A stretch of 64,000 bases of DNA. Source: Mesodorylaimus sp. YZB2_4. Its lineage: Eukaryota; Nematoda; Enoplea; Dorylaimida; Dorylaimidae. The position numbers and the translations under genes were made by a program. The stretch is from contig JASANH010001518.1 of assembly GCA_030248295.1 (NCBI GenBank), positions 372,001 through 436,000 on the forward strand, read 5' to 3'. Numbering within the stretch: the first letter of the stretch is position 1; every line of letters begins with the position of its first letter. Positions 11,096-22,199 of the stretch are shown one piece after another. Under the pieces are notes generated by a model. It was not told the DNA's origin. It did not search any database and was given only the letters and a program-made list of their open reading frames with translations.

Positions 11096-14000
11096 ATGAA
11101 GGTCCTTCGAGTAGTCATACTGGATTTTTATGTATTGCTCAGCCTAGCATTGTTGGTTCGGAGCCAACAAGGTAAAATATATTTTATGTGACTTGCCTAA
11201 AGCGTAAAATGGGTCCAACACCTACCTTCTCAAGACATCCTTCTGTATCTCGCTTTGTCTAAACAGGCTCGCTTCTTCTCTTTCCCTGGTTTACCTTGTC
11301 TTCATAGTCGGCACAACCGTTTTGGATCACAGGCTAACTGTCTTGAGAGCTGCATGATCTCTAGGAGCACGAGAACGCAATGTTTCGCCGCCGGCTAACC
11401 TGCCCCCTGGCATCAGCGAGCCTGGCGAGGATGCGCAACCCTCTCGAGCACCAACACACTATTCCCCCATTGACACTCACAGTCCCGCTGCAACATTGTC
11501 ACCTGGAATTCATGCTTACATTGTCACCCCAACTTACCCTACACCACCTACGGCTTCGCCTGGTGCCCACATTGCTGGATATGGTCCGCCCGCCACTGAG
11601 ACAAACTTTCCATCAACGGCTCCGCCTTCTACCCAAACGCCAACACAAACTTCTTCGACAGCTTCAGAGCGAAACTCCTCTTCACCAAAAGAAAGAGAAA
11701 GGACAACTCTTGCTGCACCTTCTGGTCTCCCAAACGGGGTATCCCCTCCTGGAGCTGAGAATGAAACGGCTAAGACTAGAGAGACTACTAGTGCTTCCAC
11801 ATCGCGTCCTGGCTTTGGTGTTCGTGTTCCATCCGGTTTGCCACCCAGTGTGTCCCCGCCGGGGCCTGGTGATGGATACGGCTTGCCTGAAAAAGCCCTC
11901 GCCAGCACTGTCTTGTCATTAGCTCGCAGATCGTATCAGAGCAGTACTATCAGTTCCACCAGGATTAAAGCATCAGCGAGTGCTGTCCGCAGTGAAAGAG
12001 ACAAGTCCGGTAAAGACTATGTTTCGAATGATCTCACCACAGGTGGCTACGGCTTCAACGAGCATAGCAGTAGCGGTCCGTCTCCGGGCTCTTCGATTTT
12101 TGCCCCGTCAACCCTTCCCACTGGCATTTCGACGCCAGGTCCGGACGGTATTGCATCAACATCACTCACCAATGGCTACGGCTCTGCATACAGCAGTGGG
12201 TCAACTAACGGAGGGCCCAGCAGTACATCGAGTTCTTCCAGTACAGTTTCGTCCACTACAATTGTTACGTTGTCTACAACCGCAGTTCCCCAACTTAGTA
12301 CAGCTCACATTTCTGCTCCAGGCAGTTCTAGGGCTACTCTTCCTCCGGCGAGCCCTCCTCCAAATGAAGAGTCAGGAACGGTTGGTTATGGCAATGGGGA
12401 GACGACAACTGCGGTCAGTACCTCATTGCCATCAGACACATCGCCGGCCGTGAGTTCAACCACGGTTGAAGCCCCTGGCAATTTGCCTCCAGGAATTTCT
12501 CCCCCGCCTGATGAGGAAAAAGAGATCATCACATCTACCGAGGGCGACGGTATCGACACTGACGGCAACGAAAAGCCGGGGTCAGGGCCCTCAGGGCTCA
12601 TTTCAGCGCCTAGTGCACTGCCTCCTGCCATAGCACCACCAGGAGACGTGGACTCTGGTGAGGATTCCACCCCTTCTCCTGAATCAGAGGAAGAGGCACT
12701 GCAGATTGCGCCAAAAAAGAGCATCTTACCAGCAGGTCCCTCAGGAAGACCGCCTCTGAGCAAGCTTCCCTCAAAAACTGGTGGCCGTCACACTACTTCT
12801 GGCCCAAGGCTTACCACACCAAAGTCTAAAACAGGCAAACCACATTCTGGCGTGGATGTCACTGACGACCATTCAAGCAGCATTAGCGTGTCAAAAAAAG
12901 TGACCAAGAAAATACCTGCCGCCAATAGACGCCACAACGTAACCACGAGCAAGAAGACTACATCGTCAAAGTTGTCAGCTGTTAGAAGCAGGTTTCCAGC
13001 GGGCGACAAGACTACGCATTCGTCGAAATCGTCATCTGAGACAAGGACCAGTGGAAAAAAGCTTCCAAAAAAGTCGAAAGGCAATATTAGCGACGTGGAT
13101 ATTTCTGGGAAACTAACCACGCCATTCCACCCTCGACCTACAATTTTGATCGCAACACTTCCACCCTCGAGACATCTTACCTTACCTCCCTCACTGCCTT
13201 CCGTGAATGCAGCCCTTGCAAGGCATTCCGCTACCACCACTTCACCTGTCACCCGTTCTGCACCTGCGCAGAGAGCGAATAGCCCTTCTACTCTTCAAAT
13301 TGTACGGTCACCCTCTCGACAAGCAGCTCCCGTTAATTCAGCGACAGCATCGTCGACCACTACCTCGGCGCCCGTGACCCTACAACGAGCCGATGCGAAG
13401 CCAGTCTTATCAGTGTCGAGCAGCTATGTGAAATCGTCTGTGATCGCTGCCCCTGGCGGATTACCTCATGGCATTTCACCTCCCGGGGATTCTGGCTACA
13501 CTACGATATCATATGCTGTATGATGTTGGCAGGCTCCTCAGAGAACATCGCTGGATATGCTCTTACTCTTCTAGAAAGTCCCAGGCCCGGCTCCAGTTGG
13601 TCCGGCATATATTGCTCAACCAGCCCCAGGTACATAAACCTGTTTCACTCCATCAGACAAGCAGACAGACTCCTCCTGGTCCCTCTTAGGCCTCTCTTAC
13701 ATTGGAAACGGGCGGCCACCAGGACATATTGCAAGCGGAATCGGTCCACCGAGCTCGCCATCAAGTGCCTCTGCCCCTAGTCCAGCGCGTCCGAGCGGAT
13801 ACGGCTTCCCACCATCTGATCAAAGCTCATACGGTAGGCACAGGCAGTCACAGCAATAGTACATAATAGTTGGAGGAGGTGCGTGATACTGCGCCAATAC
13901 ATTTAGGACCTTCCATAAACCCCAACTGTGTCGATGTCCACCCGAAGTGCGATTATTTTGTGACAAATGGCAAATGCAAGAATCCACGATTCTCAGCTTT

Positions 14001-15160
14001 CGTGCGCCAGGTTTGCCCTCGCTCGTGTAGTGCATGCGAAGGTGGGATGACTGATTTCTGTAGCCTGTCCCCGGACCACCCCTCAATTTTCCCGTCACTG
14101 ACTCTTTTAGTATATGCGTACGGTTTCCATTCCGCAGGGGGAACGCTCGGAGGATATGGTGGTCCAGCAACAGGAGGCACTTACGGATCGGTTGGAGGCG
14201 GCGGCTACTCAGGTAAGGCTGCAATAACCTTCACTTCCTTCTGTCTATGAAAATGTTGACGCAGGTGGAAAACCTGGAATCGGCCCTGGGGACTACTACT
14301 TCGGCCCACCAACATTGCCACTCGGACCGCCAGTAGGACCACCGGGATGTTGCGGAGGATCGCCTAGTGGCAGCGGAAATTATGGTCCAGGTGGAGGAGG
14401 AAGTTATATACCAGGTGCGGCGATTTTTGCTGGTATGTGCATGTGCATGTGCATAGGCGCGGGTAGCAGTTGGAAAGCGCAGAAAAGCACCGGGTTTATG
14501 ACCTGCATCTTCAACTTTGCCAGCTCTATAGGTAACATTCCATCAGGGCCCGGCGGAACCTATGGCGACGGCCAGCAACCAGGAGGTTATGCAGACGGGA
14601 CAGGATGCGGTACTGGGGGCTGCTCTGCTGGCGGTGGGGGATATCCACCCTCTGGAGCAGATGGATGCGGTGCAGGAGGATGTCAGCCCGGAAACAGCAA
14701 TCAAGGACCAGTTGGCTGCGGAGCTGGTGGGTGCGATCAGGGCATTGGACAACCCGCTGGTGGATACAGCAGCGGGAGTGGCGGGGATGGGTGCACGCCT
14801 GGAGGATGTGGATCAGGACCTGGATATGGAGGAACAGGTCAGCCAGTCGGAACTTACAGCGGCGGAACACTCGGATGCGGCAGCGGGGGATGCGGACAAG
14901 GGACTGTGCTGCCGCCATATCGACCCGGAGGCCCTGGAACAGGTGGATATAAAAGTAAGACCCCGCTTTCTACTAAAATGACGTTCCACCTTCCATCTAA
15001 ACTGGTATGTTCAAATTATGCCTGTCCAGTTCTACTTGAGCAATAGTTTCCAGCTTGTTCTTCGCAAAACAATTGCTGCACAACAGGGTTCAGTTGCTTT
15101 GAGGCAAAAATCGTGGACACAGTACACCAGGTGTCCACTAGAAGGAAGGAAAAAACTTAA
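11096..15160 (+). CDS. Secreted mucin-like matrix protein with ShKT domain and Cys-Gly repeats
   Basis: Exons: 11096-11171 (signal peptide MKVLRVVILDFYVLLSLALL), 11365-13517, 13575-13629, 13690-13833, 13907-14041, 14138-14212, 14265-14414, 14532-14954 and probably 15054-15160, giving 1105 aa. If the donor at 14955 is not used, the frame stops at 15046. Exon 2 (about 717 aa) is Ser/Thr/Pro-rich like a mucin and carries seven copies of a P-x-x-LP-x-G-I-S-x-PG motif (for example APGGLPHGISPPGDSGY), followed by a Lys-rich block. Exon 5 encodes one ShKT domain with six Cys (CVDVHPKCDYFVTNGKCK, then VCPRSCSAC). Exon 8 is Gly-rich with five CGxGGC-like repeats. The proposed last exon adds a Cys-rich tail (TCSSQNNCCTTGFSCFEAK). 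All introns are phase 1 except the second, which is phase 0. It is probably an extracellular matrix or cuticle component related to its upstream neighbour. No catalytic domain was seen. Confidence 0.7.
13907..14041 (+). other. ShKT domain exon (phase 1-1 module)
   Basis: A 135-nt symmetric exon encodes the complete six-cysteine ShKT fold and little else. The order and spacing of the Cys match the family: C-x7-C-x8-C, then C-x3-C-x2-C at the end. An exon of this kind can be shuffled without a frameshift. Confidence 0.85.
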
Positions 15161-16114
15161 AAATTGACGTATTCGACAATCTTGAAAGCTAAATGCCAGG
15201 TGGCGTGTGTAAGGCGCCAGCGCGATTAGGAATTGACGTTATGCAGCAGAGCATACGATGGTCTTTGTTCGTGCTAGGGCGTCGCGTCTAGTAACGCCCC
15301 TATAACAATGCCACAAGTGAATTTTTCCCTTTTTAGGAAAACTTCATAAACGGTTCATCAAGCTAAGTGCCAAGAAATCGGGATGACTAACAACGCTTGA
15401 CTAGAAGAAATACGCCTTCACTGATTCCTAGCCATACGTAAAATCGTCATTTGACCACATTGTTATGTCTATCCATGATGTAAATCTTGGCAATCAACAG
15501 AGATTAATTTTGACTGCTCCAGTCCATTTGAAGCCAATTTGGCAGGTATTCCATAAATCGCTTCGAAATATTTTAATGATTTAAGACTTGAGGTTTAAGG
15601 TTGAAAAATTTTAGTATGCACGTATTGAGCACTCAGGAATAATTTCTTAGTAGGAAACCAGCGATTAACAAGTTCGGTGAAAGCCGTTAATCATTTGCTT
15701 CGCGAAATCACTGAACCAGATTCACCGAACTAAGGTGCTTCACAGTAGGCGCACTTCCATGTCGCTTTGCCTTGACTTGAGGAGATAGTGCAGAAATGAA
15801 AGGAAAACCAAAACGACTAGATATGGGATATTCCCATGGCATTAAGCAGAGCGAGAAAAACAAACTGTCATTACTCCCACCAGAAACAAGTAGTGCTCTA
15901 AAGTGCCAAAGTAATGGCGGAGAATAATCGACAACGAAATTTTCTTTCTCGATCAAAGAGAAGTATTATGGACAAAGTGAATAATTGTCTCCCAAGTCAA
16001 TATAAAATCTTTTAGTGTTCCACGTTGTATATTAATATACTTTACTAGACTTTTCTTTTCTCATATACGTTTCACGGCTGCATACTCTGTTGCCAAAAAA
16101 TCAGCGATACCCGA
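15161..16114. other. Intergenic, nothing recognised
   Basis: AT-richer DNA with only short frames. It separates the matrix gene cluster from the left arm of the inverted duplication. Confidence 0.5.
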
Positions 16115-16117
16115 TCC

Positions 16118-17143
16118 TCACAAACTACTCAAATGGTCTTTAACCTGCTGCCTCGTCAAACGCTGGAAGCCACCGACTTTGCGGCACACGCCGATTTCCA
16201 CATTCTCATCCGTCATTCCAACATCGAAGGTCTCTTTCAAACTCAACAAGGCCGTGTGAATCGCATCGTCCAGCTCCAACGCCTCAGTGTATCTGAAATC
16301 AAACAAAAGTATGATTCGGGAGGTCCAACGTCATAAAATGCATTTACCGTTTCTCCAAGAACGTGCGACCATTAATGAAATTCTTTCCTAACGCAGTGGC
16401 TTTCCAAGCAAAGTAAGAGCCCTATAAAATGCAAACACCGCAATCAGACTCCACGGTCAAAGTCCACAAATGCACTCGACCAACCGATGGATCGCATTGA
16501 AACAAGTAGGGACGCTTGTCGTCCCAGCCGGCGATCAGTAAAGACACTCCGAAAGGGCGAACCCCTCTGCAAGAACGGATATCGAAGGCGTAAGAATAGA
16601 AAAGACATCTAAATTGCCCACCCCGTCTGGGTGTATTCTTGGACAACGCCGGCCAATTCTTGCACGAGCTGAGTCGTGGGCATCAGTTCCCCGTGAGTCA
16701 AACGATATCGCTGGGCGATCTTGCGAGCGTAACCCACCAAAACCCTGAAATTCGGAAATGATTGCATTACATCTAAAATTCCTCAGAGAAAGCCTTTGCC
16801 ACTTAAAAGAAGACCACATTAACCACAAAATCTCTCTTCTGACCTGAAGTCGGGCCCCATTCCGCTGTACACCATGCCGATGTGGTCGTCGATCTTTTCC
16901 ACTTTTCGCACAGTTCCTTCTTCGTACAGAATCGAATTCACTTTATTTTCCGCCGCCAATACGACGCCATCTTTGGCTGAAAAAAATACGATTGGCTCGA
17001 AAAAAGAAGGGAGAGGACTGCGACTCACCTTTGATTCCGACGGAGGGGCCCCCGGAATTGACGGCGGCCAAAGCGTACTCAATTTGGACAAGCTTCCCCG
17101 ACGGACTGAAAGTGGTCAACGAAAAACTGTATCGCTCCGTCAT
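16118..17143 (-). CDS. PSMA2: Proteasome subunit alpha type-2, left copy
   Basis: Six exons read on the minus strand: 17143-17029, 16976-16844, 16744-16622, 16566-16485, 16421-16348, 16292-16118, giving 233 aa (the family is usually 234). The protein starts [20 protein letters not shown], which carries the proteasome alpha N-terminal signature. It contains [49 protein letters not shown] and the C-terminal VKDHLSSL. It forms part of the outer heptameric ring of the 20S proteasome; alpha subunits are not proteolytic. Introns are 52 to 62 nt. All splice sites are intact and no stop is present, so the copy looks functional. It differs from the right copy by one residue (QEL here, QEV there). The RING/RBZ gene lies 352 bp upstream on the same strand. 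Confidence 0.95.
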
Positions 17144-17495
17144 TCTTTACTGTCGAACAGAAAGGCTAAAACTTTCAACAAAATTGAACAAAGTTCTATC
17201 AAAACTAGCGATCAAAAAACACAAGCACTCATAAAATCGATCGAAGTAGGATCGCTTCGGCTCCTGCGCCGCCTCGTAAAACGTATGGCGGATGGCGCGA
17301 AATTCAATGCGGAGACCCTTCGCCGTGCTCCCACTGTGTACCCGCCATTCAGTATATGCCATATGCTTACGCCGCACACAAAACAACTGTTAACTTTTAT
17401 TACATTTTGTTCAAATTTTTTTCGTTTTCAATTTTCGAAGCAAACACAATGACCCAGCCTTCTCCCATACACACTATTATCGAAAATCGCCGAGT

Positions 17496-18197
17496 TCACC
17501 GAGTGGTCGAAGGAACGGAAGAGAGCAATTGGATTTGATCGAAAATGAGCGCCTCGTCGACATAGCTGATCTGGACGCGAGGATGGAGACGGGGACACGG
17601 ACTCGGGCACCAGCGACAGTAGGTTCGGAAGGCGTAGTTATAATAGTTGCACGAGGGACAGTTCCAATCGCCTCTGTTCCACTGCGAGGGAGAAGTCACG
17701 GCCATCACAGCCTCAAGCGCCGCTGAGTCGCCAATCAACAAAGCGTAGATCCCTGCCCGAGCTTCCCCTGCGCTGAAAGATCAGAGGCGCTTCTAACTGG
17801 TGGTCACAGAGCGCGGTGCTGCTCACCTCGGTTCTTCAAACGACTCCACGCACTCGTTTATTGTGTCCTCTTCGATCGGGGGCTTCACGGCGGATAGCAG
17901 CTGCTGCAGGACGTAGTTGTTGGGCAATAGACTGACCAGACCGCGAGGAAGCAACGTTTCTTGGCGACAGGTCGGGCAACGCATGACTCGCTGAACGACA
18001 AAGGCCGCCTGCTTGATGCCGACCAGGCAACTGTAGCAGTAGCTGTGTCCGCAAGCCAGGACCTTGATCGGTGCACGCAACGTGGCCAAACAGATGGCGC
18101 ACTTGATAAATGCCGTCAACGTTTTCCGCGCGTTAGAACGCTGATCGCCGGGCATTGCCAGAAAGTTTCCAACCGTCAAGTGCGAATCCATCGCCAT
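17496..18197 (-). CDS. RING finger / RanBP2-type zinc finger protein, left copy
   Basis: Two exons (18197-17827 and 17772-17496) give 215 aa. Residues about 33-78 form a C3HC4 RING (CAICLATLRAPIKVLACGHS, then CYSC and RCPTC). After a helical linker (LPNNYVLQQLLSAVKPPIEE), the second exon encodes a RanBP2-type zinc finger (GDWNCPSCNYYNYAFRTYCR, then WC). RING proteins are usually E3 ubiquitin ligases, and RanBP2 fingers bind ubiquitin or RNA. The substrate is unknown, and the RING-then-RBZ order with nothing else is uncommon. It sits head-to-tail with PSMA2, and the pair is duplicated. It differs from the right copy at seven residues, five of them within the first 32. Confidence 0.85.
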
Positions 18198-19494
18198 CGC
18201 TCAATCAAATGCCTACGATTCGCCAAACCGACCTTCACCGCATTCTAATGAACAATGATCGTGGCAATGGCTTGCTGATCTTGCAAAGATTGTAAAGTTA
18301 GCAGAACAGAGTACAAGCCCCCCATATCGGTTCCTGCACCAATTCTTCCAGAGCACACGTCTCCAATGTCACCTGCGCAATTCGCCCTCCGCAATAACCT
18401 AGCAGGCAAATTCCTTGTTGTCCATAACTCTTCAAATACAGCCGCCAAATACAGTCGACAATGATTTCCCAGGAATTCTGTGAAACGCTCATTGGATCTC
18501 TTGCCCGCACTGTTCCTTTCCCGATCCTGCAGCACGTATCTGTCCAGCAATCCAGATAAATGCCCGAGATGCGCTCTGGATTTTAAATATCTTTGAGTAT
18601 CTTCGAATATGCAGCTGCTTGTGGGATGTTTAAACTGGCCTGCCCCATTTCTGCCTTGCCCCTGCATTCCTATCATCCCAGCTGCGAGTATCATTCCTGA
18701 TGGCCGGACCGAATTGCGCGAATCGAAGTGTCACACATTTCAGGCTTCAGGGTACCCGCGTAACACGCCTTTTTCCCATGCAAAGAGCCTTGGAAATGGT
18801 GATAAAGGCGCTTTCTTTGTCGGGTGCTCAACAAGCAACGATGGTAAATATCGGGTCCAGTGTACTAAGCCTTCTAATACGAATTTGAAGCTTGGAGGAC
18901 TAGATCAGCGAGGTGATTTGCGCCTAGAGCCGCGTGCGAAAGACTGTGTCGCAAGACATGTCCTTCGCGGGGGGGGGGGGGGTCACTTCCTTTATCGTTT
19001 TTCTCTCTTTGTTGCCTGATTAATTTTTGAGTCTTGCTAAATCGAATGAGCAGCTTATGTGCTTTGGAGAATCCTATGGCCTGTCCTGCCATATTTAGGA
19101 AGGTGCCCAAAATGACTTGGTTAAAGTTCCTCGACTGAGGATAAAAGAGGCGATCTGTCATTTGTCAGATAGGTTCCAACATGTGTCAAATCAAAGTTCT
19201 GTGAGCTGCTGACACATACGTGCGTGCATGCTGTGCAAAACGACGCGACTGTTGGAACCAAGGGTGATCGGAAGGAGGCAAGTAAGGCTACTCGACTAGC
19301 AACGGAGCAAACATGAGAACACCCACAAACTAGGGTGGTCACATGATCATGCCACATACACAGTCAGGATCAGTCATGCTTGCCTACTTTACGATCTCTT
19401 TACTGCTTTGCGAATGTGTGCGATCCATTACGCGTCCAGGTATGCGCTGCCCACGTTTGCGACACATCGATAGATATTTTCTCCTTTCGTCGAA
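18198..19494. other. Flank of the left arm; no gene identified; poly-G tract
   Basis: The region 18245-18700 is open in two minus-strand frames (up to 149 codons), but neither is recognisable. Only the first part to about 18340 is shared with the right arm. A run of G occurs at about 18969-18982. A plus-strand ATG at about 19377 opens a short signal-like frame (MLAYFTISLLLCECVRS) that cannot be spliced in phase to the next gene. Confidence 0.45.
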
Positions 19495-20676
19495 ATGGCT
19501 AAAATAATGATCAAGCGTATTTTTAAAAAACTTGATTTATCTTCTTGGCTATTGACCGTTTTTCGAGGAGTTTCGTTCATATGGTTGATCAGCTGGGATT
19601 CAGATAGCCTTTACCCTCTGCGTTCCGATCCAACGCGACTGCAGTTGTCGGAGTTCAAAGAGTCGAGCTTGTTAAGATACATTCAATCGAACTGCCCCTA
19701 TTTCAAATATGTCAGCAATTTGCATCCGTCCGATTTTCGAAGCAAAGCCGATTTGTGCTGGCGGGAACGAAGACTAATGGGTGAACGGTATTTGCGACAC
19801 AATCCGTTCAACATGGATGATCAACTATTATGCAAAGATCTGCTACGTCAATGCCGAGGCAAGTATCGCGTAACGAAATGCCCGAAATTGAAACGCGATG
19901 GGGCTCGCATTCTCGAAAAGTGCTTCTACAGTTTCATCGAAATCACGAAATTTGAAGCGAATAATCTGCAAAAACTACGACGAGGTATTATTGAGAGTTC
20001 GGCTGTTGGTTTGGCTGTCATCAGCTACGGTTGTGAATCGAATCCCTTTCTCCACGCACTTTGGCAACGCTACAGCAAATCTGGTATTCCGTTCTCGATC
20101 CTATGTCCTCAAAGCGGCGACACGTACCCTGCTATCGAATTAGCATCGAGTGGAGGAGCGAAATTGGCGTTGGGTTTGATTAGCAAGAGGGAAAATTACG
20201 CCCAAACAAATCAACTGAAATTGGCCGAGCAGCTAGAAGTGGCTATGCTGATGCTATCCAAGGGCAGCAGCACTTTGAGTATCGTCCTATTCTGTTTGAC
20301 CACTGGCGCAGTGATCACCTATCTTCTTATATCGGACGTTGTCATGAAACTGGAAGGAAGTCTACTCGTGTGGTTGCCATTCTTGATATTGGTCGCTCCG
20401 AGCATCGGTCCAATGTTTCTTCCTCAAGTTTTCTGGCTGAGCTCGCTGAGAGAATGGCGGCGTCGCTTGATCTGGCTCTTTCCAATGAATTCATTGATTC
20501 GTCTTGAAGCTCATCCGTTTATTTACGCCATACTTTATTTTCTTATCTACGGGCCGCTAATCGAGGTAATAACGAACTTCTTGAAAAATTTGATTTGGCC
20601 AAAGCCGAAGATATTTATTTTTGTGTCTATAATGCTCAATTTGCTTCAATGTGGTGTGACGGGTATTGTAGGATAG
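19495..20676 (+). CDS. Orphan multipass membrane protein, single exon
   Basis: An uninterrupted frame of 393 aa from the ATG at 19495; an in-frame TAG lies just upstream. A hydrophobic N-terminal segment (WLLTVFRGVSFIWLIS) is followed by about 240 residues containing several Cys. The C-terminal part has four hydrophobic spans: LSIVLFCLTTGAVITYLLI, LLVWLPFLILVAPSIGPMFL, FIYAILYFLIYGPLIEVI and KIFIFVSIMLNLLQCGVTG. This suggests a luminal or extracellular domain anchored by a membrane bundle. It is not recognised as a known family. It has no introns, unlike nearly every other gene here, so it may be retroposed or a fast-evolving lineage-specific gene. AATAAA occurs at 20838. Confidence 0.6.
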   Translation: MAKIMIKRIFKKLDLSSWLLTVFRGVSFIWLISWDSDSLYPLRSDPTRLQLSEFKESSLLRYIQSNCPYFKYVSNLHPSDFRSKADLCWRERRLMGERYLRHNPFNMDDQLLCKDLLRQCRGKYRVTKCPKLKRDGARILEKCFYSFIEITKFEANNLQKLRRGIIESSAVGLAVISYGCESNPFLHALWQRYSKSGIPFSILCPQSGDTYPAIELASSGGAKLALGLISKRENYAQTNQLKLAEQLEVAMLMLSKGSSTLSIVLFCLTTGAVITYLLISDVVMKLEGSLLVWLPFLILVAPSIGPMFLPQVFWLSSLREWRRRLIWLFPMNSLIRLEAHPFIYAILYFLIYGPLIEVITNFLKNLIWPKPKIFIFVSIMLNLLQCGVTGIVG

Positions 20677-22199
20677 CGTGATTACGGGGCTACTTGTACT
20701 GCCTGTTCAATAAGATTGATTTCGGGAATGGCCAATGCAGCAAGCCGGTGGGAAGATATGCTTTATACATAGATTCCGCCAATGATTCGAATGGGCAGGT
20801 TCTATTTCAAGTTTTCTTTCCAACATGAAAGAGATTGAATAAATGTGCTGTTGTGTGGTGCATGGTACGAGCGGACGGAAGATAACCCACGTGCAAGGTG
20901 CACTAGCATGACGGCTGTCCGTCACTATCACTGATCACCAGTTTGCTGCTCGGAGAAGCCGTCGTTTGGCGCAGGTTCGGCTTCAAAAGCTTCTGGCGGC
21001 GGGTCTCCTCCTGGCACTATCGGATCGTTGTCCTTGTGCAGATGATGTCCTCCAGGTGGCGCCGCATCCTCCATGGCCGGGTCGCCCAGGGACTGCTCGT
21101 TTTTCCACTCGTCTTCAGAGTATGTTTGATTTCCTTTGTGGGACATGGCCTGGAATAGACCATAAAAGGAAATCTGGGAGTTGATGCGTGATGACACTTA
21201 GGTCGAGCATGCACTGGTTTGCAAGAGGAAAAAATGAGTCTTTTGGCAAGGTTTGAGTGCGAGGATGGAGCGCAGGCTCACGATCCTTTCCATCTAGACG
21301 TGATCAACCGTGGGATGTCCCCCTTCGTAAACACTTTGGTTCCAACCCTAAGAAGAAGGTGTGCCTGACAACCCGCGTGAAACCATCCCCAACTTACTTC
21401 TGCTCTGATTCGATAGCGTCTGAAGTCAAAACCGTATAGCTTATAAGCCCATCAAAACACCAAGCTACTTCACCTGTGAAAACCCTCTGTTCACGAGTTT
21501 GCCAGAACAAACGTTGGCGCGTGACCCAGTTGCCAAGCAGCGAAGGAAACTGTTTGCCACTCTCCTTGTCGATCTACATGATCCATACCGTTACTGGGCA
21601 ACAACCGTTGTCCATATTTGGTGTTTATGCCATCCAACTGCCTGCTTTTTCTTCCTACTTTCCAATAATGGTTTTGAGTCATGCAGGCAGGCGTTCTCTA
21701 AAATCGACGGTTCATGAGCACAACAGATGGTCTTCGGTGAACGTCCTTGGAACCTGATATTAAGACCATCCCTTTCCCTCGGTACCCCCACTGTACCATA
21801 TTCGCAATCCGGTCATGTACTCGAAATGACAGTCCTCGAGGGCACGTCCTCCAGAAATGGCGATTTATTCATTGGTAACGCCAAAACCTGCACCCGCAGA
21901 CTTTCATTATGCAGAAGGCCACGCGATTAGAGTGGAGGACATGGGAAGCAGTACATGAAATGCATACACAAGCAAAAGCATGGCACTACAAACACATACT
22001 GTAGATCGCATACCGTTCTGGATTTGTAATGTCTACCTACTCAAGTTATAAAAATTATATGAAAGAAATTGAGGCAAATCACTGCGGTTCAGGAATGCGA
22101 GTCCATTATGCAAATTGAGCCCTACATTTCGGCTGGCAGTTATTGGGGCAAAACTGAGGAACGTTTCTTCATAGATCTTTCGTTTTGTTCTGGCCAGCA
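20677..22199. other. Mostly featureless; one weak acidic exon candidate
   Basis: Besides the exon-like frame at 20928-21146, nothing in this 1.5 kb is recognisable. It contains the AATAAA of the upstream gene at 20838. Confidence 0.45.
20928..21146 (-). CDS. Possible acidic exon or small gene, unknown
   Basis: A 72-codon frame from the ATG at 21146 has a good acceptor just before it (CTATTCCAG then GCC ATG). The peptide is Gly/Pro/Glu-rich and acidic (MEDAAPPGGHHLHKDNDPIV, ending FSEQQTGDQ). It may be a terminal exon whose upstream part was not found. The four-TM gene on the same strand already has a complete reading frame ending at 22200, so this is not needed for it. Confidence 0.25.
   Translation of the reverse strand: MSHKGNQTYSEDEWKNEQSLGDPAMEDAAPPGGHHLHKDNDPIVPGGDPPPEAFEAEPAPNDGFSEQQTGDQ

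Larger units (their letters stand above)
16115..18340 (-). repeat. Left arm of a 2.2-kb inverted duplication
   Basis: The reverse complement matches 47965-50187 over both genes, their introns and the 350-bp spacer between them. The match stops abruptly 3 nt past the PSMA2 stop codon (16115 here, 50187 in the other arm). At the other end it fades: beyond the RING start codon the copies differ by many substitutions and a 10-bp indel, and similarity is lost at about 18340/47965. Confidence 0.9.

Noticed and set aside
11534-11908. Minus-strand frames opposite the mucin-like exon (also 12386-12763 and 12788-13252)
   Set aside because: Antisense shadows of a compositionally biased exon. The sense frame continues for 2.15 kb with correct splice phases.
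16874-17452. 192-codon plus-strand frame over the left PSMA2 gene (and its mirror in the right arm)
   Set aside because: Antisense to PSMA2 exons and introns. The sense strand carries the conserved proteasome sequence.
18245-18694. 149-codon minus-strand frame upstream of the left RING gene
   Set aside because: No recognisable domain. A second overlapping frame is equally open, and only its last 95 bp are shared with the other arm. It could be a decayed gene, but nothing supports a call.
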